A stretch of DNA of 64,000 nt, taken from positions 33,933 through 97,932 of the forward strand of contig NZ_JAWDXO010000006.1 of the NCBI RefSeq assembly GCF_032477075.1. The letters are read 5' to 3'. The DNA comes from Fusobacterium sp. (lineage in GTDB: Bacteria > Fusobacteriota > Fusobacteriia > Fusobacteriales > Fusobacteriaceae). Below the pieces are notes generated by a model. That model was not told the DNA's origin. It did no database searches and saw only the letters and a list, made by a program, of their open reading frames with translations. Below are positions 18,761 through 27,346 of the stretch, in pieces; the first letter of the stretch is position 1, and each line of letters opens with the position of its first letter. The translations under genes and the position numbers were made by a program.

Positions 18761-19618
18761 ATGTTAGAAAAACTTTTTATTACTACATTTCCAGGATTTA
18801 TAAGTCTTCGAGATGCAAACCATAAAATTATTTATATAAACAAGAATTTTCGTGATTGGATTGGAAAATATACAGATGTTGAACCAATTGGAAAAACTAA
18901 TATTGAACTTGCTGCTCTAGTCTCTGATAATGTTGCTTCTGCATTTTTACAATGCCATGATAGTTCTATAGATCTACAAAACAGTGATCCATCTACTGCA
19001 ATGATAAAAAAAGTGATTAAATTTGAAGACAAAGAAAAAAATTTTGAAAATACTCAATTTCTGGATACTATTAAACATAGAGTAATTATTAAAAATGAAC
19101 CTCATATTTTTACTATATCTTATGATATAACCAGCCTTTATAAAGAAAATCAAAGCAATCTTTATTCTGCTCTGACAGATTATATGACTGGTGCATTTAA
19201 CAGAAGATATCTTACTGAGAATAAAGATTTATTCTTTGGACATTATATTGCTATTATAGATTTAGATAATTTTAAAATGGTAAATGATTATGAAGGACAT
19301 CTTGTTGGAGATATAATTCTCAAAAGATTTGTTCAATTTATTAAGAAAAATATACATGGTGTTACAACTGTCATAAGAATAGGTGGAGATGAATTTCTTG
19401 CTGTATTTTCAAATGCTTTCGAAGAAGAGAAAATTCTTGAAATATTAGAAAATTCAAGAAACTTATTTGAGAAAACATACTCTGAATATGAATATCTTTC
19501 ATTCAGCTATGGTGTAGAATTGCTTGGTCATAGTATAGAAAGAACCCTTGTTGCACTTGATAAAAAGATGTATAAAGATAAGTTGGAAAGAAAATCCAGA
19601 AAATTAAATAATGAATAA
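18761..19618 (+). CDS. PAS-GGDEF diguanylate cyclase
   Basis: Predicted soluble enzyme making cyclic di-GMP from two GTP. An N-terminal PAS-like sensor (FPGFISLRDANHKIIYINKN) covers about residues 1-120. The GGDEF domain follows, with ALTDYMTGAFNRRYL at its start, DLDNFKMVND for metal and substrate binding and an intact RIGGDEFLAVF active site. The usual inhibitory RxxD site is not visible. I place the start at ATG 18761, six bases after GAAAGG; ATG 18743 is possible. The signal sensed is unknown. Confidence 0.85.
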   Translation: MLEKLFITTFPGFISLRDANHKIIYINKNFRDWIGKYTDVEPIGKTNIELAALVSDNVASAFLQCHDSSIDLQNSDPSTAMIKKVIKFEDKEKNFENTQFLDTIKHRVIIKNEPHIFTISYDITSLYKENQSNLYSALTDYMTGAFNRRYLTENKDLFFGHYIAIIDLDNFKMVNDYEGHLVGDIILKRFVQFIKKNIHGVTTVIRIGGDEFLAVFSNAFEEEKILEILENSRNLFEKTYSEYEYLSFSYGVELLGHSIERTLVALDKKMYKDKLERKSRKLNNE

Positions 19619-19936
19619 CTTATAAAATGATTGATTAAAAGCTAGATTATATTTCCAGTAATTTAAGTAGCTGTTAATTCTAACAGCTATTATTCCTATA
19701 TTTTTTATGTTTTATAAACAAAATTAGAAATAACTATTTTACTGGAAAAATTTTTTTTATGCTTTGTATCATTCATTTTTTATTTATAGGCAGCAATTAA
19801 TTTTAAAATATTTGTATAAACAAAAATTTAAAATTTACTTTTTTCATTTTATAGACTATAATACTTTAGCATGTCACAACATTTAAGACGATTAGTTGTT
19901 GATATTCTATAAATCTTTAAAAGGAGAGATAAACAA
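19619..19936 (+). other. Spacer with a terminator hairpin after the GGDEF gene
   Basis: TAGCTGTTA (19668-19676) and TAACAGCTA (19681-19689) form a 9-bp stem and 4-base loop followed by TTATT-rich sequence, a plausible terminator. The rest is AT-rich and should hold the promoter of the next reductase gene. No gene seen. Confidence 0.55.
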
Positions 19937-21613
19937 ATGAAAAAATTATTTACATCTGTATTATTTTTACTTATCAGTGCTTTTATATTTGCAACTGGGA
20001 CTGTAACTACATCTGGGGTTGGAGATGGGTTCTCTGGTAAAATCAAAGTTGATGTTTTAACAAATGGGGAAAAAATAGAAGATATTAAACTTGTTTCAGA
20101 TTCTGAAACTTCTCATATAATATCAAGAGCTTTCCCTATATTGAAAGAAAGAATTTTAAAAACTCAATCACCTGTTGTTGATAGTGTGTCTGGTGCCTCT
20201 TATACTTCTTTTGGAGTTAAAAAAGCTGTTGCTGAAGCTCTTAAAGCCAATGGAAAAGATTTTGGAAGAATCAGATTCAATACTAAAGCACCTGAACAGC
20301 CAGCTACTAATCTTGAAGCTGTAAATACTGATCTTGTAATCATTGGAGGAGGACCTGCTGGATTAGCTGCTGCCATATCTGCTAAGGAAGCTGGACTAAA
20401 AAATATCATTCTTATTGAAAAATTAGATATTCTTAGTGGTAATGGAAAATTTGATATGAATTTCTATGATCTTATTAACTCAGAAGCTCAAAAAGCCAGA
20501 GGAATAAATGATACTGTTGAAGCTCTTATTGCTGACAACAGCAACCCTCTTGATACTCCTGAAAGAATAAAAGCACAAGCTGAAGGATCATTTGTTCTGG
20601 ATAAATGGCTGAGAAGTTTTGGTGTAAAATTAAACTATAACTATGGAAAAAGAGGACATATGGCAGAATCTAACGCCTATGCTGGAGCTCATGTTCAAGA
20701 TGGTATGGAAAAGAAAGTTAAGGAATTAGGTATAGATGTTCGTACTGGAACAAAGGGACTTGACCTTATTATGAAAGATGGAAAAGCTGCTGGGATTAAA
20801 GTACAGAATGGAAACAGCTTCTATGATATTAATGCTAAAGCTATTATTATTGCTACTGGTGGATTCTCTGCCAACAAAGAACTTCTTAAGAAATATGTTC
20901 CTGGGTCAGAAGTTTTTCAAACTTCAAATCAAATTGGGGCTACTGGAGATTTCATTCCTGTATTTGAAAAAAATAATATAAAAACTGCTAATCTTGAAGT
21001 TTTAAATATATTCCCATTCATTATCAGACAAACAAGAGATTTAACTGGTGGGGGAGATGGATTTATTCTTGTAAATAAAGATGGAAAAAGATTCACAAGT
21101 GAAAGTATTACTTATGCTACTAGATTTTCTACTGCACAAAAAATACTTGATCAACCTGATTCTGCTGTTTTCTACATCTATGATCAAAAATTATATGATG
21201 CAAGTTTCCGTCTGCAAAAACATACAGCTCAAGGACTTCATATAAAAGCTGATACTCTTGATGAATTAGCTAAAAAATTAAATATTCCAGTTGGGAATCT
21301 TAAAAAAACTGTAGTTGATTTTAATAAAGCTGTTCGTGGTGAAATTAAAGATCCATTTAGAGAAAATCCTACTAAAAAAGAATTTATGAGTGAAGGACCT
21401 TATTATGGTGTACAAGTAGAATCTGCTATACATATGACTAGAGGTGGAGTTGTCGCTGATGAAAAAACTCAGATTCTTTATGAAAATGGTAATATAGTAA
21501 ATGGTTTATATGCAGCTGGAGAAGTTGCTAATAGTAACTCTGGTGCTTATAGTGCTGCTATTATTTTTGGTAGAATAGCAGGACAGGAAGCTGCAAAATA
21601 TATTAACAAGTAA
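19937..21613 (+). CDS. Secreted FMN/FAD fumarate-reductase-like flavoprotein, copy 1
   Basis: A 558-aa exported oxidoreductase. After a signal peptide (MKKLFTSVLFLLISAFIFA) comes an FMN_bind domain with the covalent-attachment motif DSVSGASYTS (Thr/Ser near residues 85-91). An FAD-binding Rossmann motif LVIIGGGPAGLAAA begins near residue 133, followed by the fumarate/urocanate reductase catalytic fold ending GLYAAGEVANSNSGAYSAA. No heme-binding CxxCH is present, so electrons probably arrive through the FMN domain. The acceptor could be fumarate, urocanate or another unsaturated acid. Confidence 0.85.
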   Translation: MKKLFTSVLFLLISAFIFATGTVTTSGVGDGFSGKIKVDVLTNGEKIEDIKLVSDSETSHIISRAFPILKERILKTQSPVVDSVSGASYTSFGVKKAVAEALKANGKDFGRIRFNTKAPEQPATNLEAVNTDLVIIGGGPAGLAAAISAKEAGLKNIILIEKLDILSGNGKFDMNFYDLINSEAQKARGINDTVEALIADNSNPLDTPERIKAQAEGSFVLDKWLRSFGVKLNYNYGKRGHMAESNAYAGAHVQDGMEKKVKELGIDVRTGTKGLDLIMKDGKAAGIKVQNGNSFYDINAKAIIIATGGFSANKELLKKYVPGSEVFQTSNQIGATGDFIPVFEKNNIKTANLEVLNIFPFIIRQTRDLTGGGDGFILVNKDGKRFTSESITYATRFSTAQKILDQPDSAVFYIYDQKLYDASFRLQKHTAQGLHIKADTLDELAKKLNIPVGNLKKTVVDFNKAVRGEIKDPFRENPTKKEFMSEGPYYGVQVESAIHMTRGGVVADEKTQILYENGNIVNGLYAAGEVANSNSGAYSAAIIFGRIAGQEAAKYINK

Positions 21614-21645
21614 ATATTAATTTTAAAAGAGATTGAATTGCACAT

Positions 21646-21788
21646 GAAATAAAATTTTAGAATTTTTCCAGCAGAAAGGTTTATTATTAATTTCGTTCAT
21701 AAAACATAGAAAAATAATTGACTGTTTTTTATGTTTTACTTACTTCATTAATTACATAAACCTTTCTAATTTCTAAATTTTATTCTAG
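21646..21788. repeat. Long imperfect inverted repeat between the two reductase genes
   Basis: The left side (ATAAAATTTTAGAA and AGAAAGGTTTA) and right side (TAAACCTTTCT and TTCTAAATTTTATT) are reverse complements with small gaps, around an inner repeat involving CATAAAACATA and TATGTTTTA. It can fold as one long hairpin after copy 1 and before the copy 2 promoter, and may act as a terminator or mRNA stabiliser. It fills most of this 373-base spacer. Confidence 0.55.
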
Positions 21789-21986
21789 TTTTTATCCTTC
21801 TCTTTTTTTATTTCCAATCCCTTCTTTAACTTTCATATATAATATATATTTATTCCATTCTAATTTAATTTTACTTTTAATAAATTTCAGGTTATAATAC
21901 AAATATATAATGTCCTTAATATATAAGATAAGCTTATATATTAACATTAAATTTCAATATAATACAACATCTAAGGAGGATTTAAA

Positions 21987-23672
21987 ATGAAAAAATTAAC
22001 TTCATTAGCTGCTTCTGTTGTTCTGGGAACACTTCTTATAGCTTTCAGCTGTTTTGCTGCTGAGAAAACTACTACTGAAGCTGCTGCATCAGGATTTGGC
22101 GGAGATATTAAAATTGAAGTTGTAACTGAAGGGAAAAAAATTGAGGATATTAAACTTATCTCTCATAAGGAAACTTCTCATTTAATGGACAGAGCTTTTC
22201 CTGTTATTAAACAAAGAATACTTGAAGCTCAGTCACCTATTGTTGACAGTGTATCTGGTGCATCTTATACATCTTTTGCAGTAAAAAGAGCTGTTGCTGA
22301 TGCAATGAAAAAAAATGGTGTAGATTTTGGAAGAATTACTTTTAAAACTCAGGCACCTGAACAGCCTGCTGCTGTATTGGAAGATGTAAATACTGATCTT
22401 GTAATCATTGGAGGAGGACCTGCTGGACTTGCTGCTGCTATATCTGCCAAAGAATCAGGTGTAAAAAATGTAATTATTATTGAAAAAATGGATATCCTCA
22501 GTGGTAATGGAAAATTTGATATGAACTTCTTTGATATGATTAATTCAAAAGCTCAAAAAGCTAATGGAACAAATGATACTGTGGAAGCTTTTATTAAAGA
22601 TAAAGCTAATCCAAGAGATACTATTGAACGTACAAAAGCACAAGCTGAAGGTGCATTTGTTCTTGATGAATGGCTGAGAAGTTTCGGTGTAAATCTTAAC
22701 TACAACTATGGACTAAGAAACCATATGGCAGAAGCTGATGCCTATGCTGGTGCTCATATCCAAGATGGTATGGAAAAGAAAGTTAAAGAACTAGCTGTAG
22801 ATGTTCGTACAGGTACAAAAGGGCTTGACGTTATTATGAAAGATGGTAATGCTGTTGGTGTAAAAGTTCAGCAAAAAAATAATACTTACAATATCAATGC
22901 CAAAGCTGTTATTATTGCTACTGGTGGATTCTCTGCCAATAAAGAATATCTTGCCAGATTTGCTCCAGGTTCTGAAAGAGTTCAGACTTCAAATCAAATG
23001 GGAGCTACTGGAGATTTTATTCCTGTATTTGAAAAAAATAATTTAAAAATGGAAAACATGGAAGTTTTAAGTGTGTTCAAAACAATAATAAATCCTACTA
23101 GAGATCTTACTGGTGCTGGAGATGGGTTCATATTTGTAAATAAAAACGGAGATAGATTTGTTGATGAAAGTCAGTCTGGGCTTCCTACAGCTTATACAAT
23201 CCTTGATCAACCTGAAAGTAAAGTTTATTATATTTATGATCAGGATCTTTATGATTCTAGTTATCGTTTACAAAAACATACAGCTCAGGGGCTTCATATA
23301 AAAGCTGCTACTCTTGATGAATTAGCTGGAAAATTAAATATTCCAGCTGAAAATCTTAAAAAAACTGTAGCTGATTTTAATAGAGCTGTTCGTGGTGAAA
23401 TTAAAGATGCTTTTAGAGAAACTCCTACTAAAAAAGAATTTAAAACTGAAGGTCCTTACTATGGTGTGCAGGTAGAATCTGCTATACATATGACAAAAGG
23501 TGGAGTTGCTGCTAATGAAAAAGCTGAAGTGCTTCATAAGGATGGACATGCAGTGAAAGGACTTTATGCTGCTGGTGAGGTTACTAATACAACTGGAGCT
23601 TATAGTGCTGCTGTTGTATTTGGACGTATTGCAGGTCAAAATGCTGCTGATTTTATAAAAAACTCTAAATAA
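21987..23672 (+). CDS. Secreted FMN/FAD fumarate-reductase-like flavoprotein, copy 2
   Basis: A 561-aa paralogue of the preceding gene with the same architecture: an export signal (MKKLTSLAASVVLGTLLIAF followed by SCFAAE), FMN_bind with DSVSGASYTS (residues 87-96), the FAD motif IGGGPAGLAAA and the same C-terminal catalytic fold. The Cys in AFSCFAAE makes a lipoprotein signal conceivable, though AxA cleavage fits equally well. The two differ most near the N-terminus and around the substrate loop (SVFKTIINPTRDLTGAGDGF here, NIFPFIIRQTRDLTGGGDGF in copy 1), so they may take different acceptors. Clearly a tandem duplication. Confidence 0.85.
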   Translation: MKKLTSLAASVVLGTLLIAFSCFAAEKTTTEAAASGFGGDIKIEVVTEGKKIEDIKLISHKETSHLMDRAFPVIKQRILEAQSPIVDSVSGASYTSFAVKRAVADAMKKNGVDFGRITFKTQAPEQPAAVLEDVNTDLVIIGGGPAGLAAAISAKESGVKNVIIIEKMDILSGNGKFDMNFFDMINSKAQKANGTNDTVEAFIKDKANPRDTIERTKAQAEGAFVLDEWLRSFGVNLNYNYGLRNHMAEADAYAGAHIQDGMEKKVKELAVDVRTGTKGLDVIMKDGNAVGVKVQQKNNTYNINAKAVIIATGGFSANKEYLARFAPGSERVQTSNQMGATGDFIPVFEKNNLKMENMEVLSVFKTIINPTRDLTGAGDGFIFVNKNGDRFVDESQSGLPTAYTILDQPESKVYYIYDQDLYDSSYRLQKHTAQGLHIKAATLDELAGKLNIPAENLKKTVADFNRAVRGEIKDAFRETPTKKEFKTEGPYYGVQVESAIHMTKGGVAANEKAEVLHKDGHAVKGLYAAGEVTNTTGAYSAAVVFGRIAGQNAADFIKNSK

Positions 23673-23682
23673 TATATAAATT

Positions 23683-23715
23683 AAAGAGGCTGTTTCTTTT
23701 TAGGCAGCCTCTTTT
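23683..23715. terminator. Bidirectional terminator between convergent genes
   Basis: AAAGAGGCTG (23683-23692) pairs with CAGCCTCTTT (from 23705), followed by further T. It serves the reductase gene and the convergent flavoprotein gene. Confidence 0.85.
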
Positions 23716-23717
23716 TA

Positions 23718-24785
23718 TTATCTTATATAATCTTTATTTGAAAATATTCCTGACATTATTATAAATTTTCTGATGAAAGAATTATACATCAATTTCCCTT
23801 TTAGAACTTTTAAATTTAGCTTCATTCTCATATTACCAGTTCTTTTTTGATAATCCCTAATTCCATCTTTTATTCCTTTTTTATTTATTGAATCTGCTAA
23901 ATAATAACCACTGATAAGAGCGTAACTTATTCCCTCTGATGAACTGGCACTTATAAGTCCTGCTGCTTCACCTATAAGTGCTATTTTATCTTTTCCCATA
24001 AAGTATTCATTCCATTTAGGAATTTTTATAAAAGTTCCCTCATCTCTGATTATATCATTCAGGTCTATTCCCTCTGATTTAACTCTCTGTTCCAATCTAT
24101 GAAATTTATCCCAGCTATCCTTGCCTCTTTTTAGAATAGTTCCCAAAATAAGCTCATTCTCTTTTGGCACCATCCATGAATAATAATTGTTGATATTTTT
24201 ATCAAATATAGCCATATGATATGAAAAATCTTTTTTCATTTTGTAAACTCTCTGAATGGCTATATAATCATTTTTAGACTCTCTATCCAAATTTTTTCTA
24301 ATAAGAGAATTGGCTCCTTCTGCACTCACTATCATTTTTGTTTTTACTTTTTTAATGTCCATACCTATTCTATATATCACTGTATAAATACCATTTTCAT
24401 CTTCTGAATAATCTATAAATAAAGCTCCTTTAACTAATTCTACATAAGAAGCTCTTTGTGATAAAAGATAATTATCAAACTTTTCTCTATCAAAGTTTAA
24501 ATAGTTCTTATAGTATTTTTTTTTAAGATTATTGTCATAGTCTATCACCTGTACATTAAATACTTGAGGTGAAACTAATACATCTTTTGATAAAGAATAT
24601 CCCAGTCCTGATAAGGCCGCTTGAGCTTCATGTGCTAAAAGCCCTCCACAGCATTTTATAACTTTATTATCTTTATTTTTATAATCTCTTCTATCTAAAA
24701 GAAGAACTCTATATTTACTATCAATAAATCTTGAAAAAACACTTCCAGCTGGGCCTCCCCCAATCACTACTATATCATATATCAT
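23718..24785 (-). CDS. FAD-dependent oxidoreductase, geranylgeranyl-reductase-like
   Basis: A 355-aa cytoplasmic flavoprotein with an N-terminal dinucleotide-binding motif VVIGGGPAGSVFSR, a KCCGGLL segment near residue 43, and the second FAD motif KIALIGEAAGLISASSSEGI near residue 270. This order fits the geranylgeranyl reductase/FAD monooxygenase branch, which reduces isoprenoid chains or hydroxylates aromatics. It stands alone between terminators, so context gives no substrate. Confidence 0.7.
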   Translation of the reverse strand: MIYDIVVIGGGPAGSVFSRFIDSKYRVLLLDRRDYKNKDNKVIKCCGGLLAHEAQAALSGLGYSLSKDVLVSPQVFNVQVIDYDNNLKKKYYKNYLNFDREKFDNYLLSQRASYVELVKGALFIDYSEDENGIYTVIYRIGMDIKKVKTKMIVSAEGANSLIRKNLDRESKNDYIAIQRVYKMKKDFSYHMAIFDKNINNYYSWMVPKENELILGTILKRGKDSWDKFHRLEQRVKSEGIDLNDIIRDEGTFIKIPKWNEYFMGKDKIALIGEAAGLISASSSEGISYALISGYYLADSINKKGIKDGIRDYQKRTGNMRMKLNLKVLKGKLMYNSFIRKFIIMSGIFSNKDYIR

Positions 24786-25190
24786 CTATCTTTTCTCCTA
24801 ATTATCAGTATATTTTATAATACCATAATAGTTTATATTATTCTAGTAAATACTAAACTTTTAAATCTTATATTTTTTCACCACTCTCTTTCTTTCGATA
24901 TTTTTATACTAATATTTTTTATTTTACTTCTATAATTTATTTTTTTCATATTAATTTTTTTAAATTATAAAATAAATCATTCTGTAAATATAATATATAA
25001 AACTAAAAAACCTTTGTTTCTCATCACAAAGGTTTTTTATAATATATTTAAAAATTTTGTTACAGTAATTCATACAAAAAAGTTTTTATATTTTTATATA
25101 AATTTCCTATTTTTTACTATTGACACTAGATATTTCATAATATGTTTGGCATATTTTTATTTCTTTAAATATTTTATATAAATTTACAAT
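24786..25190. other. AT-rich spacer with a bidirectional terminator
   Basis: No gene seen. AAAAAACCTTTGT (25005-25017) and ACAAAGGTTTTTT (25026-25038) form a perfect 13-bp stem with T-runs on both strands. It could end the minus-strand gene that stops at 25191. A TTGACA at 25120-25125 has no matching -10. Confidence 0.7.
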
Positions 25191-25472
25191 TTATTTTATA
25201 CATTTTTTCTCTAATTCTTCATAGCTTCCACCATCTTTTGATATATAGCATGCTTCATTTTCAAGAAGCTCTTTATCATATTTTATCTGCTCTTTCAATA
25301 CTGCAATATAATTTTTTAATAATTCAAATTTCTTCATTATTAATTCTTTTTGCATATCATCAGTTTTTAATTTGAACTCATCACTAAGAATAAATTTATT
25401 TAGTCTTTCCAATTTTGTTTCCTCTACTTCATATTCTTCTAAAATGTATTTAAGATTTTTTTCAATATTCAT
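25191..25472 (-). CDS. Small helical protein, possibly crAss001_48/Acb2-Tad1-hairpin related
   Basis: A 93-aa protein predicted to be almost all helix, rich in Lys and Glu, with a clear ribosome-binding site (AGGAG). The arrangement LERLNKFILSDEFK, then a helix with Gln and Leu, then NYIAVLKEQIKYDKE recalls phage proteins labelled crAss001_48-related, which share a helical hairpin with the anti-CBASS proteins Acb2 and Tad1. This is a pattern memory only. No other phage gene lies near it, so a domesticated or unrelated protein is equally possible. Confidence 0.45.
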   Translation of the reverse strand: MNIEKNLKYILEEYEVEETKLERLNKFILSDEFKLKTDDMQKELIMKKFELLKNYIAVLKEQIKYDKELLENEACYISKDGGSYEELEKKCIK

Positions 25473-25852
25473 AATTTTCTCCTACTTTAATTTAATTAAT
25501 AATATTATTCAGAAATTTTATTACTTTTCCTTTTTTCTTAATTTTTATAAGTATAAAAATATTATTCAATCTGTTATTCTTCTTAACTTTATCTTTAAAT
25601 TTCATACAATATCTTTACTTTCTTACAAAAATCCCCAATTATTTTTCTTTATTTCTGTACATAATTCTCTCTATCTTCTCCTTTCAGCAAATTAATTATG
25701 TATTAACTCTTTCTAATTTTTATTTTATAATCTATTATTTTATATTAACAAATTCTACTGCAATAAATAGATATAAGACAAAAATTATTTTTTTATGCTA
25801 TAATAAAAAATAAATACTTATTTTTTATTATAAAAAGAAGGAGGAAATTTTT
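25473..25852 (+). other. AT-rich spacer with promoter for the 52-aa peptide
   Basis: An extended -10 TGCTATAAT (25796-25804) lies about 50 bases before the peptide ATG. No convincing -35 or other gene was found in the rest. Confidence 0.5.
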
Positions 25853-26011
25853 ATGAAAATTTTAAAAGTATTAATTATTTTATTCATAATAATCTTTTTA
25901 ATTGCTGTTGCTCTTTCCATTTATGCTCCAGATTGTTTGCATGACATTGCTAAAGCTATACGCTTAAAGATTCTTCCATCAAGCATTTTTAATAATAATT
26001 CAGTTCTTTAA
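25853..26011 (+). CDS. Small membrane protein, 52 aa
   Basis: ATG 25853 follows AAGGAGG by eight bases and an extended -10 promoter. The product begins MKILKVLIILFIIIFLIAVA, a single transmembrane helix, then YAPDCLHDIAKAIRLKI, a short amphipathic and positively charged tail. No family recognised. Good translation signals and a promoter support a real gene. It could be a regulator of a membrane complex or a stress peptide; function unknown. Confidence 0.6.
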   Translation: MKILKVLIILFIIIFLIAVALSIYAPDCLHDIAKAIRLKILPSSIFNNNSVL

Positions 26012-26085
26012 ATTTACTTTACTATAAACAAGTTTATTTTTTATTAAAGTTCCTTTTACTTTATATAGACTATCAATTTTCTTTG

Positions 26086-26185
26086 TTGACATAAATTTTA
26101 TTTGTGATATAATTAGTATACAAAATACGCTTTGGGGAAAGTGAATGGAGAGAGTCTTTTTTATAAAATTCTCTCTCATTTTTTA
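26086..26185 (+). ncRNA. Small RNA with a GGGG-loop hairpin (unit 0)
   Basis: A sigma70-type promoter TTGACA (26086-26091), a 16-base spacer and TATAAT (26108-26113) would start RNA near 26120. The RNA holds CGCTTT-GGGG-AAAGTG (26128-26143), a 6-bp hairpin with a GGGG loop, and then a terminator with arms AATGGAGAGAG and CTCTCTCATT ending in six T. About 66 nt. It also contains ATG 26145, seven bases after GGGGA, which could encode a 15-residue hydrophobic peptide. RNA gene or tiny mRNA are both possible. Confidence 0.6.
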
Positions 26186-26371
26186 TATATAAAATGAAAA
26201 TTACAATTTTCTATTTACCTTATCAATCACTTTTTATTAATAAATTCAAAAAATCCTTGTACTTACTTAGAAAATCTATCAATCTTAGAAACTTCTTCTT
26301 TCATATAATCCTTGAACAAAGATAACCACCAAAGAAGAAAATTTTTATTTTTAGAAATAAATATTTTTTAT

Positions 26372-26499
26372 AAAAAAGGAATATAAATTTATTTTAGTAT
26401 AATACTAATAAGTACTAATTATGTACTTTTTCTTTCCTAGAAAAACATTCTAAAACTAAAAGAGAACCTCCTTCTCCAGAGGTTCTTTTTAGTTTTTTA
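26372..26499 (+). ncRNA. Array sRNA unit 1
   Basis: The promoter-like box AAAAGGAATA (GGAATA at 26378-26383) lies 14 bases before TATAAT (26398-26403), with the start predicted near 26410. A 7-bp hairpin TTTTTCT-TTCCT-AGAAAAA (26427-26445) presents a pyrimidine loop. The terminator pairs the AAAACTAAAA/GAACCTC side with GAGGTTC/TTTTTAGTTTT around CTTCTCCA and ends in six T. It is the most diverged copy, with a longer 5' leader. No open reading frame with a ribosome-binding site. Confidence 0.55.
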
Positions 26500-26576
26500 G
26501 TAAAAAATATTTATTCTTTATATTAATTAAAAAGAAATTCTCTTAATTTATGGTAATTTTTTTATTTAAAAAAATA

Positions 26577-26686
26577 AAAAAGGAATATTAAAATAACTGA
26601 GAATAATTATAATATAACTCTTTCCCCAAGATGTTTATAATATAGATAAAAAAGGAGCCTATTTCTTCACAGGCTTCTTTTTTAAT
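26577..26686 (+). ncRNA. Array sRNA unit 2
   Basis: GGAATA (26582-26587) lies 14 bases before AATAAT (26602-26607); a second TATAAT at 26608 is also usable. The predicted RNA starts near 26614. CTCTTTCCCCAAG (26618-26630) holds a weak 3-bp hairpin with loop TCCCC. The linker is GATGTTTATAATATAG. The terminator (arms AAAAGGAGCCT and AGGCTTCTTTT) ends in T7. Its CTTTCCCCAA is exactly complementary to part of the GGGG hairpin of unit 0. Confidence 0.6.
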
Positions 26687-26797
26687 CTAAAATATATACA
26701 TTTTATTTATAACTCTTTTAAAAGATTTCAAAATTATTTCTTTATGAAATTTTAAAAAACTCTAAAATTTTTTCAATATTAATTTTATTTTTTTATA

Positions 26798-26899
26798 AAA
26801 AAGGAATGTTAGATTTTTAAAGAATAACATAATATAACTTTTTCTCCAAAAAGATGTTTTTACACACAAAAAAGGGCTTCTTTTTAGAAGTCCTTTTTA
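26798..26899 (+). ncRNA. Array sRNA unit 3
   Basis: GGAATG (26803-26808) lies 14 bases before AATAAC (26823-26828), with the RNA start predicted near 26835. A perfect 6-bp hairpin CTTTTT-CTCC-AAAAAG (26838-26853) exposes CTCC, complementary to the core Shine-Dalgarno GGAG. The linker is GATGTTTTTACACAC. The terminator pairs AAAAGGGCTTCT with AGAAGTCCTTTT and ends in T5. Confidence 0.6.
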
Positions 26900-26910
26900 T
26901 TTCCTTTTGA

Positions 26911-27020
26911 AAAAGGAATATTAAAATTTATTAGTATAATATTAATATAAATCTCTTCCCTGAGATTGCTTGTAATATATAACCCAAAAGGAGCTTTTTC
27001 TTAAAAGCTCCCTTCTCTTT
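26911..27020 (+). ncRNA. Array sRNA unit 4
   Basis: GGAATA (26915-26920) lies 14 bases before TATAAT (26935-26940), with the RNA start predicted near 26947. The hairpin is AATCTC-TTCCCT-GAGATT (26950-26967), six pairs. The linker is GCTTGTAATATATAACCC. The terminator stem GGAGCTTTT/AAAAGCTCC is followed by a poorer T-tract (CTTCTCTTTTA). It is the closest paralogue of unit 5. Confidence 0.62.
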
Positions 27021-27157
27021 TATTTATTCTATTTTTTATTTATAGATAATTAATAATATTTTTCAAAAATTTTTTCTCTTGTATATATATTAAAAATATT
27101 TGTTATTTAATTTATTATTTTAGATACTCGTTTTTTTATAAAAATTTTTATTTAAAT

Positions 27158-27270
27158 AAAAGGAATATTAAAATTTATAAGTATAATATTAATGTAAATC
27201 TCTTCCCCGAGATTGTTTATAATATATAGTTAGAAAGGAGCTTTTTCCCCAAAAGCTCCTTTCCCCTTTA
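27158..27270 (+). ncRNA. Array sRNA unit 5
   Basis: GGAATA (27162-27167) lies 14 bases before TATAAT (27182-27187), with the RNA start predicted near 27194. The hairpin is AATCTC-TTCCCC-GAGATT (27197-27214), with a C-rich loop. The linker is GTTTATAATATATAG. The terminator pairs AAAGGAGCTTTT (27234-27245) with AAAAGCTCCTTT (27251-27262) around a C-rich turn. It is the best-formed member of the array. Confidence 0.65.
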
Positions 27271-27346
27271 TTTATTCTATTTTTCATTTATAGATAATCA
27301 TTAGTATTTTCTAATATTTTAAAATATTTTTTAATTTTATTAATTA

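Noticed and set aside
25120..25125. Promoter from TTGACA antisense to the 93-aa gene
   Set aside because: No -10 hexamer at 16-18 bases; probably chance in AT-rich DNA.
26145..26192. 15-residue peptide gene as the main product of unit 0
   Set aside because: It has GGGGA spacing but overlaps the terminator hairpin; kept only as an alternative reading.
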